NCBI GenBank assembly: GCA_030605125.1
Contig: JAUWBD010000033.1
Coordinates: 1-33,374, forward strand
Direction of reading: 5' to 3'
From: Verrucomicrobiota bacterium
GTDB taxonomy: Bacteria; Verrucomicrobiota; Verrucomicrobiia; Opitutales; Opitutaceae
Length of the DNA: 33,374 bases
Below the pieces are notes generated by a model. The model was not told the DNA's origin. It saw only the letters and a list, made by a program, of their open reading frames with translations, and ran no database searches. Position numbers and translations under genes: made by a program. The stretch's first letter is position 1. Every line of letters starts with the position of its first letter. Shown here one piece after another: positions 7,287-15,969 of the stretch.

Positions 7287-8066
7287 ATGAACGCCGAAGA
7301 ATACGCCAATCTCGACCGCGTGGAGGCACGCCACTGGTATTATGCGGGCAAACGCGAGCTGGCCCGTCGTTGGCTGGAGCGGGCGCGGCCGATCTTGCTC
7401 GCCGACCGGCTGTTGGACTGCGGCGCCGGCACGGGGCGCTTTGCACTGGAGATGGAGCCCCGTTGCCACGTGACGGTGCTCGACGACCACGAGGAGGCGC
7501 TCCGCCTGCTGCGGGCGAGGTTTCCGGCCGAGCGCGTCATCGGCCTGGCCGGGGATCGGGTGCCCTTGCCCGACGGGTCGCTCGAATATGTGACCGCGCT
7601 GGACGTGCTCGAACACGTGCCCGACGACGCCGCGGTCGTGCGCGGTTTCCATGGCCTGCTCAAGCCCGGGGGCGTGGCGCTCGTGACAGTGCCCGCGAGC
7701 ATGGCCTTGTGGAGCGACTGGGACGTGGCGTTGCATCATTTCCGTCGCTACGACCGCCGGGGCTTGGAGGCGCTGTTCCCGGCCGAGCAATGGGAGTTGG
7801 TTTATTGCAACTACACCAACGTCGTGGCCTATCCGGCGGTATGGCTGCTGCGGCGTTGGCGCGGATGGTTTCCGGCTTCGCCTGGCGGGGCGGACGGAAA
7901 ATCGCGGGCGGAGGACAAGGTGCCGGCGCCGTGGCTGAACGCGCTCCTCAGGCGCGTGTTCGTGGGTATGGCCTTCTGGCGCGTGCCGTTTCCCTTCGGC
8001 GTGAGCCTCGTGCTGGTGGCAAGGCGGAGGCCGGATCAGGGGATCGGTTCGGCAAACCGGGCGTAG
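7287..8066 (+). CDS. Class I SAM-dependent methyltransferase
   Basis: A 259-residue Rossmann methyltransferase. Motif I is LLDCGAGTGRFALEME (about residues 42-57); the acidic residue after strand 2 is in VTVLDDHEEAL, motif II/III is YVTALDVLEHVPDD, and the post-strand-4 segment is LLKPGGVALVTVPA. HHFRRYDRRGLEALF and a hydrophobic PFPFGVSLVLVARR tail are typical of methyltransferases encoded beside polyisoprenol-linked glycosyltransferases. The acceptor is unknown, probably a sugar or lipid-linked saccharide at the membrane. It is divergent from the GT-C gene at 5227-7212, with which it may share regulation. Its 3' end overlaps the end of the convergent gene by 31 bases. Confidence 0.88.
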   Translation: MNAEEYANLDRVEARHWYYAGKRELARRWLERARPILLADRLLDCGAGTGRFALEMEPRCHVTVLDDHEEALRLLRARFPAERVIGLAGDRVPLPDGSLEYVTALDVLEHVPDDAAVVRGFHGLLKPGGVALVTVPASMALWSDWDVALHHFRRYDRRGLEALFPAEQWELVYCNYTNVVAYPAVWLLRRWRGWFPASPGGADGKSRAEDKVPAPWLNALLRRVFVGMAFWRVPFPFGVSLVLVARRRPDQGIGSANRA

Positions 8067-10234
8067 GCGACGGTGCGCCCGCCCCGCCCGTAGAGACGGA
8101 AAACATGGTGCCGCGCCTCGTCCGCCCCGGCGGGTCCGTCCCAGTCGAAGGCGATGCGGCACGCGTCCGCCGGCGGAAGCGGAAAGGTCGCCGTCGGAAG
8201 GTCCGTCGCCGGCCGGCCCTCCGGATCGTCGGCCCCGCCGGCGGCCAGGTTCAGGCTGCGGGCGGGCGTCGCCGGGGAGGGTGCGGGCAGACGTGTATCC
8301 ATCACTTCAATACCAAGGATCTCCTCGCCGCCGGGGGCGATCCTCGCCGTGAGCCGCCAGTTTCCGTCTTCGGCGTCGTGGCGGGGGATTCGCTCGAGAA
8401 TCCCGAAGGGACGTATCGCCCGGCCCTTGCGGACCCAGAGAGAATAGGCGTCGAGCCGGAGGACCTCGTGGTAATCGTGTCGGAGGTGCCCGACCAACGG
8501 GCCGCGGACGGGAAATCCGTTTTCCGCGAGATACACGAGTTGGGGACGTTGGAGAACGAAGGCGGGCCGTTCGGCGGCGTTTAGCGATTCGATGATCTCG
8601 AGTTGTTCCGACTCAGGGAGGAGCGAGAACCAGTGGGTGACGTTTCGTAACGTGGGCGCGGGACGTTCGGCCCAGAGATTGTAGCTGAAAGCGCCCGGCA
8701 GGCTGAAAAGAACGTCGGAATGGGCTCGGGCATTGACGGACATCACATGGAGGGCGCTGGCGATGGCCGCAGGCAACCGGACCTCCTGCGCTCCCGGTAG
8801 TGCGAGGGAGAATCCGTCGGCCTCTCGTTCGCGCGTCACTCGGACCAACTGCGCGAGCTGCAGCGCCGCGAAGGCGCAGGCGAAAATCGAGGCGAAAAGC
8901 GCGCCGCGCGGCGTTCGTATCCGGAAGAAGGCGACTGCGTCCGCCACGCCAAGCGCGAGCAGGGAAACCCAGAGGAAGGTTCCCCAGTTCAGCTGGCTGC
9001 CGGCGATGGGAAACGCCTGCAGCGCCTGCAAGACCAGGAGGATTGCGAGCCAGGCGGGGACGCGACTCTCACGGGGATTTTCGCCCGGCCGGAGCGGGAC
9101 GGCGAACAGTGCGGCCAGCGGCACGCCATAGCACAGCGCCAACGCCGCCTGGCTGGTGCCGATCCACGGCAGCAACGCCACGGCGAAGCCGCCGGCGACG
9201 ACGAAGCGCAGGAGCGCGATGGCCGTGAGAAGCGATCGGGCGTGTGGTCGCCATCTCCAGGCGCAGACGAGGGCCAGGCCCGCGATGGCGACCGGGACGA
9301 CCGCCGGACGCCAGCGCACGGGAAAGGCGTAGATCCCCGGGTGGCGTAACGGATCGAGCACGACCCCGTGGAGCAGTCCCAGAAGCGTCGTGCCGGTGGC
9401 CAAGGACCACACGGCGACCAGCGTGGTCGCAAGGACCCCGGCCCCCGCGAAGAGCAGGAGGTCGCGGGATCGGTTGACGCGAGTCGGATCGTGCGAGCAC
9501 ACGAGCATGGCGGACAGGCCGGATATCGCGGCTAGGAGCGCGTAGGTGGGCACCCATGGACGGTCCATTAGCGATCGCATGAGCACGAATGGAAGGAGGG
9601 CGGCGGTGGCGAAGGCGACGAGGCGCACGGCGTCTGTGGCGCGTCCGACGCGCAGGCCGGTGAGCAGCCAGAGACCGGTCGAAAGGACCAAAAACGCCCC
9701 GGCGTTTATCTTGGTCAACGCGACCAAAGCGCCCAAGCCGCCGCAGAGCCACGCCAGCCGCTCCGGACGGTCGGCGAGGATGGCCTCGGCTCCCGCCCAG
9801 GCGGCGAGGGCCACGAGCAGCGTGATCAAGCCGCCTGGATGCACCGGTTCCTGGAGCATAATCCAAAGCAGGGAGAACGAACCCACCAAGGCGTAGAGCG
9901 CGGCCGGCCAGCTGCGGGCGGCCCGCCAGACGAGCAGGCCGCAGAACGAGGAAGCCCCAAGCCAGTTGAACAAGGTGAACCAGCGGCCGGAGGTGTTGTT
10001 CCATTCGAAGCGGAGCAGCGACGAGATCCCGTCGAGCGCGGCGTAGAAGAAAGGTCCGTATTGCGAGTAAACCCGGTCGTAGAGGCCGCCGTGCGCGGAG
10101 AAATTGCGCAGCGAAAGCAGGATGTAGCCCTCGTCGTCGTAGAGCATGAACGACGTGAAGAGGAGCCCGTGCCCGATCCAGCAGAGGAGCGGCAGCGGCA
10201 GCAGCCAGGCGAGGATGTGCCAGCGACTATTCAA
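8036..10234 (-). CDS. Large polytopic GT-C-like membrane protein with extra C-terminal domain
   Basis: A 732-residue protein and the last gene of the - strand operon. After one N-terminal helix comes YDDEGYILLSLRNFSAHG with Asp33-Asp34-Glu35, the acidic loop expected of a GT-C glycosyltransferase, and then YSQYGPFFYAAL. Hydrophobic segments continue to about residue 475. A soluble region follows, whose last 110 residues (GNWRLTARIAPGG to the end) have a beta-rich, sugar-binding-like look but no motif I can name. The start is a TTG at 10234 that overlaps the TAG stop of the upstream GT2 by 8 bases; no ATG precedes Met30, which is already in the catalytic loop. The pairing with that GT2 suggests donor synthesis and use in one step. 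Product and acceptor are unknown. Confidence 0.75.
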   Translation of the reverse strand: MNSRWHILAWLLPLPLLCWIGHGLLFTSFMLYDDEGYILLSLRNFSAHGGLYDRVYSQYGPFFYAALDGISSLLRFEWNNTSGRWFTLFNWLGASSFCGLLVWRAARSWPAALYALVGSFSLLWIMLQEPVHPGGLITLLVALAAWAGAEAILADRPERLAWLCGGLGALVALTKINAGAFLVLSTGLWLLTGLRVGRATDAVRLVAFATAALLPFVLMRSLMDRPWVPTYALLAAISGLSAMLVCSHDPTRVNRSRDLLLFAGAGVLATTLVAVWSLATGTTLLGLLHGVVLDPLRHPGIYAFPVRWRPAVVPVAIAGLALVCAWRWRPHARSLLTAIALLRFVVAGGFAVALLPWIGTSQAALALCYGVPLAALFAVPLRPGENPRESRVPAWLAILLVLQALQAFPIAGSQLNWGTFLWVSLLALGVADAVAFFRIRTPRGALFASIFACAFAALQLAQLVRVTREREADGFSLALPGAQEVRLPAAIASALHVMSVNARAHSDVLFSLPGAFSYNLWAERPAPTLRNVTHWFSLLPESEQLEIIESLNAAERPAFVLQRPQLVYLAENGFPVRGPLVGHLRHDYHEVLRLDAYSLWVRKGRAIRPFGILERIPRHDAEDGNWRLTARIAPGGEEILGIEVMDTRLPAPSPATPARSLNLAAGGADDPEGRPATDLPTATFPLPPADACRIAFDWDGPAGADEARHHVFRLYGRGGRTVAYARFAEPIP

Positions 10235-11171
10235 GTCTCACGCGGCGGCGGACGATGTAGTGCGGTCGGCGTTTCACTTCGTCATAAATCCGCCCGAGGT
10301 ATTCTCCGAGCACTCCGATGCCGACGAGCTGAATCCCGCCGAGGAAGAGCACGAGGGTGACGAGCGTGGTGAAGCCGGTGAAGGCGACCTCGATCCCCAG
10401 GAGGCGGCGGGTGATGAAAAACGCGCCGACGGCGAAGCCGCAGCCCGCCACGAAAAGCCCCAGGTAGGTCAACAGCCGAAGCGGCAGGTGGGAGAAGCTG
10501 AGCAGGCCGTCGAGCGCGTAGCGCACGAGCTTGCGAAAGGTGACTCCGGGCGTGCCGGCGGCGCGCTCCTGACGGTCGTAAAGAACCTCGCCTTGTTTGA
10601 ATCCGATCCAGGCGCGCAGCCCAGGAAAGAACCGATGTTTCTCAGGGAGCGAGTTGAAGGCGGCGACGGCCTCGGCGGACAGCAATCCGAAGGTTCCCGT
10701 GTTTGGTTCGATGGGAAAATCAATCAGGCGGCCGAATCCGCGATGAAACAGATCGAAGCCCAATCGGCGCAGGCCTCGTTCCTGACGGGATCGTCGCACG
10801 GCGAGGACGACCTCGGCGCCACCTCGCCATGCGGCGAGGAGGCTGGGGATCACTTCGGGAGGATCTTGGAGGTCGGCGTCCATGGTCACGACCGCGTCAT
10901 GGTCGATGGCGTGGGCGAGGCCGGCGGTGAGCGCGGCCTGGTGGCCGAAATTGCGGGAAAAATCCACCAAGGCGTAGGATGGATCGGCGCTGGCTTTCCG
11001 CCGGATCAGCTCGGCGGACTCATCGCGACTGCCGTCGTTCACGAAGAGAATCGTCCATCGCTCGCCGGGATGCGAGGCCATCAACAGATCGAGGCGGCGC
11101 AGCAGTTCGGGCAAAACGGAGGCCTCGTTATAGACGGGGATGACCAGGGCGATGCGGGCGGGAGAATTCAC
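10227..11171 (-). CDS. GtrB/ArnC-like polyprenyl-phosphate glycosyltransferase (GT2 with two C-terminal TM helices)
   Basis: A 314-residue family 2 glycosyltransferase. It opens IALVIPVYNEASVLPELL, followed by FVNDGSRDES, then FSRNFGHQAALTAGLAHA and the metal-binding MDADLQDPPEVIP. The C-terminal part has two strong membrane helices (around LLTYLGLFVAGCGFAVGAFF and FTTLVTLVLFLGGIQLVGIGVLGEYLGRIYDEVK). This is the layout of GtrB, ArnC and CsbB, which load a nucleotide-sugar residue onto undecaprenyl phosphate at the cytoplasmic face. The start is GTG at 11171 (VNSPARIALVIP). An ATG 183 bases upstream in frame would add non-protein-like sequence and run into the preceding gene. The donor sugar cannot be read from sequence. 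It likely supplies the GT-C proteins on either side. Confidence 0.9.
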   Translation of the reverse strand: MNSPARIALVIPVYNEASVLPELLRRLDLLMASHPGERWTILFVNDGSRDESAELIRRKASADPSYALVDFSRNFGHQAALTAGLAHAIDHDAVVTMDADLQDPPEVIPSLLAAWRGGAEVVLAVRRSRQERGLRRLGFDLFHRGFGRLIDFPIEPNTGTFGLLSAEAVAAFNSLPEKHRFFPGLRAWIGFKQGEVLYDRQERAAGTPGVTFRKLVRYALDGLLSFSHLPLRLLTYLGLFVAGCGFAVGAFFITRRLLGIEVAFTGFTTLVTLVLFLGGIQLVGIGVLGEYLGRIYDEVKRRPHYIVRRRVRLE

Positions 11172-11241
11172 GCGGTGGCAGGGCGGTTGCGAACAAGCCG
11201 GGATTAACACGGGGCGGGACGTCGGGGTGCAAGTCCGTGCC

Positions 11242-12666
11242 TTAGGACGAGGGAGGGGGCGGCGCTTCCGGCACGGCGACGCGAAGTCGCCATGCTCCGG
11301 AGACGTGCTCCACGAAGGGCCGCTCCAGCAGGTTTTCCGAAATGCCCCATCCATTCAATCCGACCGGTTCGGCTATGGCGGTGAATGAGGGGGGGAGATG
11401 GACCTTTATCTGATCGCGAGAAAGTGCGCGGCCGGCGAGCAGCCTTGCGTAAAATCCATCTTCCGCGTGATAGAACCGACCTTCCCCGTAGTAGCTCACA
11501 AGAGGGTTCCAAGGAAGCCAGAGTTGACCGGGGTTGGCGCGCACGAGGGCGACTCCTTCGGTTAGGTGTCCCGATCGGGGCTTCATGGGCACCCCGGTAG
11601 CCTGCAGTCGGACCAGGAAAAGGGCGCCGATCACCAGCGGCGCCAGCGTGATCGCCCGCGGCAGTGAAGAGAGCGCTGAGCAGAGACCCAGGGCCAGAAC
11701 GGGGAGCGCGAGTTGGAATCCCTGGAGGGAGTTGAGCGTGCCCCCGGCCTTGATGAGCGAAAGCAGGCCGAGAGGAGCGCCGAACAGCCAGAGCAGCAGT
11801 CCCAAGCGCCGAGCGCCGCCGGGATCGGGTTGGCGGCGCAGCATCAGGAACACGGCCGGCGGCAGCGCCAGGTGGATGAGCAGCAAGGGGGCGAGATCGG
11901 CGAGTCGCCGGCCGATTTCATCTGTGAACGGAATTTGCCCCGGGAGCCGCACCAGGGTGTCCCAAAGCCCGGCCGGATCGAAAAACGTCAGGGTGGCCAG
12001 ACCGAGCAGGGCGCCGCAACCGGCGAGCCGCATCGCATGTTCGAGGGCATCTATGCGCCCTCGGGTGGAGGCGAGCCAAACCACTTGGGCGAGAGGTATT
12101 CCAAGAGAGGTCTGCTTGCAGCCGACCGCGGCTGCCGCGGCCGCCGCGGCCAGCCAGGCCATGGCGGGAGAGCATCCCTTGCGAAGCAGAAGCGTCGAAG
12201 AGAGCAACCCGAGCGCCACGGCGAAGTTGTCGGCTTGAATGAAGCGCCAGGCCGCTTCCGGCCATGCCGCGACCACGAGGCAGACGGCGGTCGCGCGGCT
12301 CGACGCGGATAATCCGCCCGCAGGCCAGCGGGCGCAGGCGAACAGGATCGCGAGGAGTTGTATCCCGATGTTCAGGCCGCCGGCGGTCAGGCTAGCGGAG
12401 ACGATATCGGGCATCCAAGCGGCCGGCAGCAGCAGCCAGACCGGCACCGGCCCATACATCCAAGTGCTCACGACTCCCGGTCCTGGCGCGCTGTAAACAG
12501 GCTCCCCCGCCGCCAACATGAACGAGGGAGCGAGGCGGATGTCGTTCCACGCGGACCAAGGAAACCGGCACCATTGCACCCAAAGCCACAACGCGGCCAG
12601 GGCGGCCAGCGACACGAGGCCCGCGATGGCGATGGAAGAGACCGGACGTCGCGGCAAATGGTTCAT
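11242..12666 (-). CDS. Polytopic membrane glycosyltransferase-like protein (GT-C / GT87-like)
   Basis: A 474-residue protein with an N-terminal helix, then WNDIRLAPSFMLAAGEPVYS (Asn41-Asp42) and TWMYGPVPVWLLLPAA. This follows the D-x-x-R-x-A...G-x-x-x-Y...Y-x-P-x order of GT87-type mannosyltransferases that use polyprenyl-phosphate sugars. About nine hydrophobic segments follow, one containing a run of eight Ala (WLAAAAAAAAVGCKQ), and a short soluble tail. The ATG at 12666 overlaps the TGA of the upstream gene by 4 bases. The downstream GtrB-like gene starts 70 bases after its stop. The family call rests on topology and the first loop only. Confidence 0.7.
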   Translation of the reverse strand: MNHLPRRPVSSIAIAGLVSLAALAALWLWVQWCRFPWSAWNDIRLAPSFMLAAGEPVYSAPGPGVVSTWMYGPVPVWLLLPAAWMPDIVSASLTAGGLNIGIQLLAILFACARWPAGGLSASSRATAVCLVVAAWPEAAWRFIQADNFAVALGLLSSTLLLRKGCSPAMAWLAAAAAAAAVGCKQTSLGIPLAQVVWLASTRGRIDALEHAMRLAGCGALLGLATLTFFDPAGLWDTLVRLPGQIPFTDEIGRRLADLAPLLLIHLALPPAVFLMLRRQPDPGGARRLGLLLWLFGAPLGLLSLIKAGGTLNSLQGFQLALPVLALGLCSALSSLPRAITLAPLVIGALFLVRLQATGVPMKPRSGHLTEGVALVRANPGQLWLPWNPLVSYYGEGRFYHAEDGFYARLLAGRALSRDQIKVHLPPSFTAIAEPVGLNGWGISENLLERPFVEHVSGAWRLRVAVPEAPPPPSS

Positions 12667-14513
12667 CGTGCGAGAGATTCAGCGCGCACCGACTCGATGT
12701 CGTAGATGGTGAGGCCTCCCGTGCGATACGTGGGCGGGAGAGCGCGCAACTGCTGGAGGAGGGGGTGGGCCGAGACGAAGGAATCCGTGATGGGGTCGCC
12801 GAGAGAGAGCGCGAGAAGGCGGATCCCGTTCGACCGCAAGTCGAAGATCGCTTCCGCGAGGGATCGATCGGTTTGGAGACAGGGGCGGGCGGCCGGGCTG
12901 AAGAACATGCAGGCCTTGCCGCCTTCCCGGCCGATGAGGACATGGGCGGACGGAGAATCGACCAAAACGGTTTCCCCGGCCGCGAGCAGGGTCAGGTTAC
13001 GCCAGAGCGGATCGCTTTCAAGTTGGTGCGAGAACACGCGGAAATCGCGCCAAGCTTGTAAGGTGTATGGAGCCGGAGGTGCGGCGGGGTGAACCGGCAG
13101 TAGCCACGCACGCCGCGCCGCATCGACGCTCAAGACCAGGAGGAAAGCCGCGACCACATGGCGGAGCGCGGGCCGAGCTCCGCCGAGCCACCCGGCCGAG
13201 GCGGCGAGCAGCGCGACCGAGGGGGCCAGCACGCGCAGGGAATAATGCCACCCTCCCGCCGTCAGCTGGGCCGACCAAGCCCAGAGGCCAACGCTGAGCA
13301 CGAGGACGGAGGCGAGGATGGTGCGCCCTTGGCGGCCAAGCCTGAAGCCCGCGCAACCGAGCATGCAGGCGCCGGCTACGAAACAGAGGGAGCGAAAGAG
13401 GTGGGGTAGATAGGAGAATTGGGCGGAGAAGGACCAGTAGGCCGAGGCGCCTGCGAGGATCCGGTCCAAGGCCGGCTCTCCGGGGAATATCCCGAAGACG
13501 GAGTTCGGGAAAAGCGGGTTGCCGGTCAGTGCCCAGTTGCGGACATACCAGGGGAGCGCGACGGTGCAGACCGGCAGCAGGTAGGCGACGAGGACCCGCA
13601 CGTTGACCCCGGGGGACAGGGCGAGCAGCACAAGCCCGGTGGCGGCATAGGCGACGGCGTAGTCGCGGCTGATCGCGGCGACCGCCGCGGCGAGACCGGC
13701 CCCGAAGGCGGGGCCGGCTCCGCGGACCTTTCCGTATTCAACCAAATAATACACCAGTGCCACGACGGCGATCGCGGAAAGCCCCGTTTCCTGTCCCATC
13801 GACAGGCTCCATGAGAAAAGGGCGCAGGCGGAGAGGACGGCGAGGGACGGCCACACGGCATCGCGCCCGTGCAGGCTCCTGGCGAGGGAGGCCACCGCGA
13901 GGGCGGCCACCGCCGCTTCGCCGAGCGTGCGGCCCGCCAGCAGCGCGGGATCGACGGAACCGCACGCGAGGTAGATCCAGAGGTTGAGCAACGACGCGAG
14001 CGGCGGGATCCCGTCGCACCAGGCGTAGAGCTCGTGGTGCTCCGCCGTGACGGGAGGATAAAAATCGAGGCTCCCTTGGTTGACTATCAGCCGCGCGAGG
14101 TGGTCCCAGCGGAAGCTGGTGTCCCATCCATGCGAGGGATCGACGAAGGCACGAATCGCGAGGCCGACCGCCCCGACCGCGACCGCGGGCATCCAGATCA
14201 AGTCTGCGCGCAGCGGACGAAGCGGGTTTTCCGGGCTCGGCTCCGCCGGACGGGAGCCGCTTTTCCAGAGCCAGACCGACGCCGCCGCGCCCGCACCGAG
14301 CCAGAGCGTGAGGAGCACGGGGCGGATGAGCGGGAGACCGAGCAGTTGCAATCCGAGCACGAGGGCGAACCAGCCGCAGGCGGAGATGAGAAACGCCGAG
14401 ACGGCGGGGGCCGGCAGGTCGAACCGTCGCGCCAGCTGCCAGCCGGGCAGCATCCAGCCGATCAAGGCTGGAACCAAGGCGATCCACGCGGCGATTCCGG
14501 CGCTTTCGCTCAT
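12663..14513 (-). CDS. Polytopic membrane protein, GT-C-like (possible glycosyltransferase or polymerase)
   Basis: A 616-residue protein with three N-terminal helices, a Pro/Glu-rich link (about 84-100), then an outside loop DPSHGWDTSFRWDHLARLI (about 125-143) with several acidic residues where GT-C enzymes hold their base. The next segment, YPPVTAEHHELYAWCDGIPPLASLLNLWIY, echoes the PPL motif. Around ten more helices follow, then a 140-residue soluble C-terminal region. Acidic loop and topology favour a GT-C transferase, but a Wzy-like polymerase or an uncharacterised polytopic family is possible. The true start is the ATG at 14513; the frame stays open upstream to 15122 but that part is antisense-like to neighbouring genes. 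It overlaps by 4 bases (ATGA) at both ends with its operon partners. Confidence 0.68.
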   Translation of the reverse strand: MSESAGIAAWIALVPALIGWMLPGWQLARRFDLPAPAVSAFLISACGWFALVLGLQLLGLPLIRPVLLTLWLGAGAAASVWLWKSGSRPAEPSPENPLRPLRADLIWMPAVAVGAVGLAIRAFVDPSHGWDTSFRWDHLARLIVNQGSLDFYPPVTAEHHELYAWCDGIPPLASLLNLWIYLACGSVDPALLAGRTLGEAAVAALAVASLARSLHGRDAVWPSLAVLSACALFSWSLSMGQETGLSAIAVVALVYYLVEYGKVRGAGPAFGAGLAAAVAAISRDYAVAYAATGLVLLALSPGVNVRVLVAYLLPVCTVALPWYVRNWALTGNPLFPNSVFGIFPGEPALDRILAGASAYWSFSAQFSYLPHLFRSLCFVAGACMLGCAGFRLGRQGRTILASVLVLSVGLWAWSAQLTAGGWHYSLRVLAPSVALLAASAGWLGGARPALRHVVAAFLLVLSVDAARRAWLLPVHPAAPPAPYTLQAWRDFRVFSHQLESDPLWRNLTLLAAGETVLVDSPSAHVLIGREGGKACMFFSPAARPCLQTDRSLAEAIFDLRSNGIRLLALSLGDPITDSFVSAHPLLQQLRALPPTYRTGGLTIYDIESVRAESLAR

Positions 14514-15292
14514 GATACGGAGTTCATGTCGCCGCGGCGACGGTAGTCGCCTCGGCTGAAATATTTCTCCAGCCACACATACATCACGATGAAGAAATAG
14601 CGGCTGCCCATCTCCTTGATCTTGAGCTTGGCCTCCCCGGTGCGGCGATTGCGCCACGTGATGGGCACGACGGTCCAGGAATAGCCGCGCACGATCGCTT
14701 TCAGCGGAAGCTCCACGGTCAGGTTGAAATGGGGCGCGATGAGCGGGCGGCAGCCGTCGATCACATGGCGGCGGTAGGCCTTGAACGCGTTGGTGGTGTC
14801 GTTCAGCGAAAGCCTGAAGAGGACGCGGATGAAGAAATTGAAGAGGCGGTTGAAACGCAGCTTCACCCACGGGTAGTCGATGGTGCCGCCGCCTTTGATG
14901 AAACGACTGCCGAAGACGCAGTCCCAGCCTTCCCGTAGTTTCTCCCAGTAAACGACGACGTCGCGCGCGTCGTCGGAGGCATCGGCCATGAATATCACGA
15001 CGGCGTCGCCCCGGGCGTTTTTCAGCCCGTGGATCACCGCGCGGCCGAAGCCGTGCTGCCCGAGGTTTTGCACGGGGCAGATCTCGGGAATGCGCTCCCG
15101 AAGCGACTGCAGGATACTCCACGTGCGATCCCGGGAGCCGTCATCGACGACGACGATCTCGTGGGGGATGGCACGCAGGCGAAGTTCCACGTGGAGGTGC
15201 TCAACCGTTGCGGCGATGCAGCCCTCCTCGTCCCGCGCGGGGATCACGACGGATAGAAGGACGGGGTCGGTGGATCGGGGGGCGGTCGTCAT
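14510..15292 (-). CDS. DPM1-like GT2 (polyprenyl-phosphate sugar synthase type)
   Basis: A 260-residue family 2 glycosyltransferase without C-terminal membrane helices. It has VLLSVVIPARDEEGCI, IVVVDDGSRDRTWSIL, the acidic site FMADASDDARDVVVYW in place of the common DADLQ, then FGSRFIKGGGTIDYPWVK and LNDTTNAFKAYRRHVID. The GSRF and N-AFK-YRR segments are hallmarks of dolichyl-phosphate-mannose-synthase-like enzymes. It should make a polyprenyl-phosphate hexose on the cytoplasmic face for the GT-C proteins encoded just downstream. The ATG at 15292 overlaps the TGA of the methyltransferase by 4 bases, and its own stop overlaps the next ATG by 4, so translation is probably coupled. Confidence 0.9.
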   Translation of the reverse strand: MTTAPRSTDPVLLSVVIPARDEEGCIAATVEHLHVELRLRAIPHEIVVVDDGSRDRTWSILQSLRERIPEICPVQNLGQHGFGRAVIHGLKNARGDAVVIFMADASDDARDVVVYWEKLREGWDCVFGSRFIKGGGTIDYPWVKLRFNRLFNFFIRVLFRLSLNDTTNAFKAYRRHVIDGCRPLIAPHFNLTVELPLKAIVRGYSWTVVPITWRNRRTGEAKLKIKEMGSRYFFIVMYVWLEKYFSRGDYRRRGDMNSVS

Positions 15293-15969
15293 TGGACGGT
15301 CGCGGCGCGTTTCTCCCCCACCAGCAGGAACTGGCGGCCGAACAAGGTCCATGCGGGACGCAACGCGAGATAGAGCCGGAGGAAGACGAGCGGATAACGC
15401 GGCCCGCCGACCATGGAGTAGGGGAGGAAACGAGGGATCGCGTGCGTCACTGTGAAACCCGCCAGCCGCAACGCTTCGGCGAGCGAAGCGTCGGTCAAGG
15501 CGATGTGATGGTCGATGAAGTCCCAGTATCGTCCGGGCAGGCATCGGATGTTGGGTCCCATCGCGATAAGCCTGCCGCCCGGCCGGAGCGCGCGGTGGGC
15601 TTGGCGGAGCGTCTCGCGCAGGGCGTCTTTGTCGGGCAGGTGCTCGAAGAAGTTGCTCGTCACCACTGCGTCCAGGGAATCGGCGGCGAAAGGCCAGGCC
15701 GCGGCGCAGTCCTGCCGGTGAAAAGCGATATCGGACGCGAGGCGCTCGCGCGCGTCGGCGTTGAGATCCATCGCGTGGCGTCGCGTAGCGACGATACGGT
15801 TGATCCATTCGCCGTAACCGCAGCCAAGATCCAGGACCGAGTCGCGGGGGCGGGGCAGATATCGGGAGAGCCAGGGGGCCAGGACGTCCCAAATCCTGCC
15901 CCGATAGGCGGCGGTCCGCTCGAAGCGGCTTTGGTAGATGGCCTGCAGTTCTTTCGCGTCTTCCGGCAT
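15289..15969 (-). CDS. Class I SAM-dependent methyltransferase
   Basis: A 226-residue methyltransferase and the first gene of the - strand operon. Motif I is SVLDLGCGYGEWINRI (about residues 44-59). The acidic residue of strand 2 is in HAMDLNADAR, motif II is LDAVVTSNFFEHLPDKDAL, and ALRPGGRLIAMGPNIRCLPG follows strand 4. YWDFIDHHIALTDASLAEAL is a segment seen in methyltransferases of polysaccharide loci. The C-terminus (LVFLRLYLALRPAWTLFGRQFLLVGEK) is amphipathic or membrane-associated. The substrate is not predictable. The promoter would be in the 163-base gap upstream (15970-16132), where I see no clear -35/-10 pair. Confidence 0.88.
   Translation of the reverse strand: MPEDAKELQAIYQSRFERTAAYRGRIWDVLAPWLSRYLPRPRDSVLDLGCGYGEWINRIVATRRHAMDLNADARERLASDIAFHRQDCAAAWPFAADSLDAVVTSNFFEHLPDKDALRETLRQAHRALRPGGRLIAMGPNIRCLPGRYWDFIDHHIALTDASLAEALRLAGFTVTHAIPRFLPYSMVGGPRYPLVFLRLYLALRPAWTLFGRQFLLVGEKRAATVQ

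Noticed and set aside
12128-12165. Ala-repeat coding stretch as a tandem DNA repeat
   Set aside because: It encodes poly-Ala in a membrane helix (WLAAAAAAAAVG) and the codons are not an exact repeat, so composition explains it.
12663-15122. Taking the whole 819-codon frame as one fusion protein
   Set aside because: The part before 14513 is Arg/Pro/His-rich and lies over the GT2 gene in another phase. The ATG at 14513 overlaps the GT2 stop by 4 bases, like the other operon junctions.
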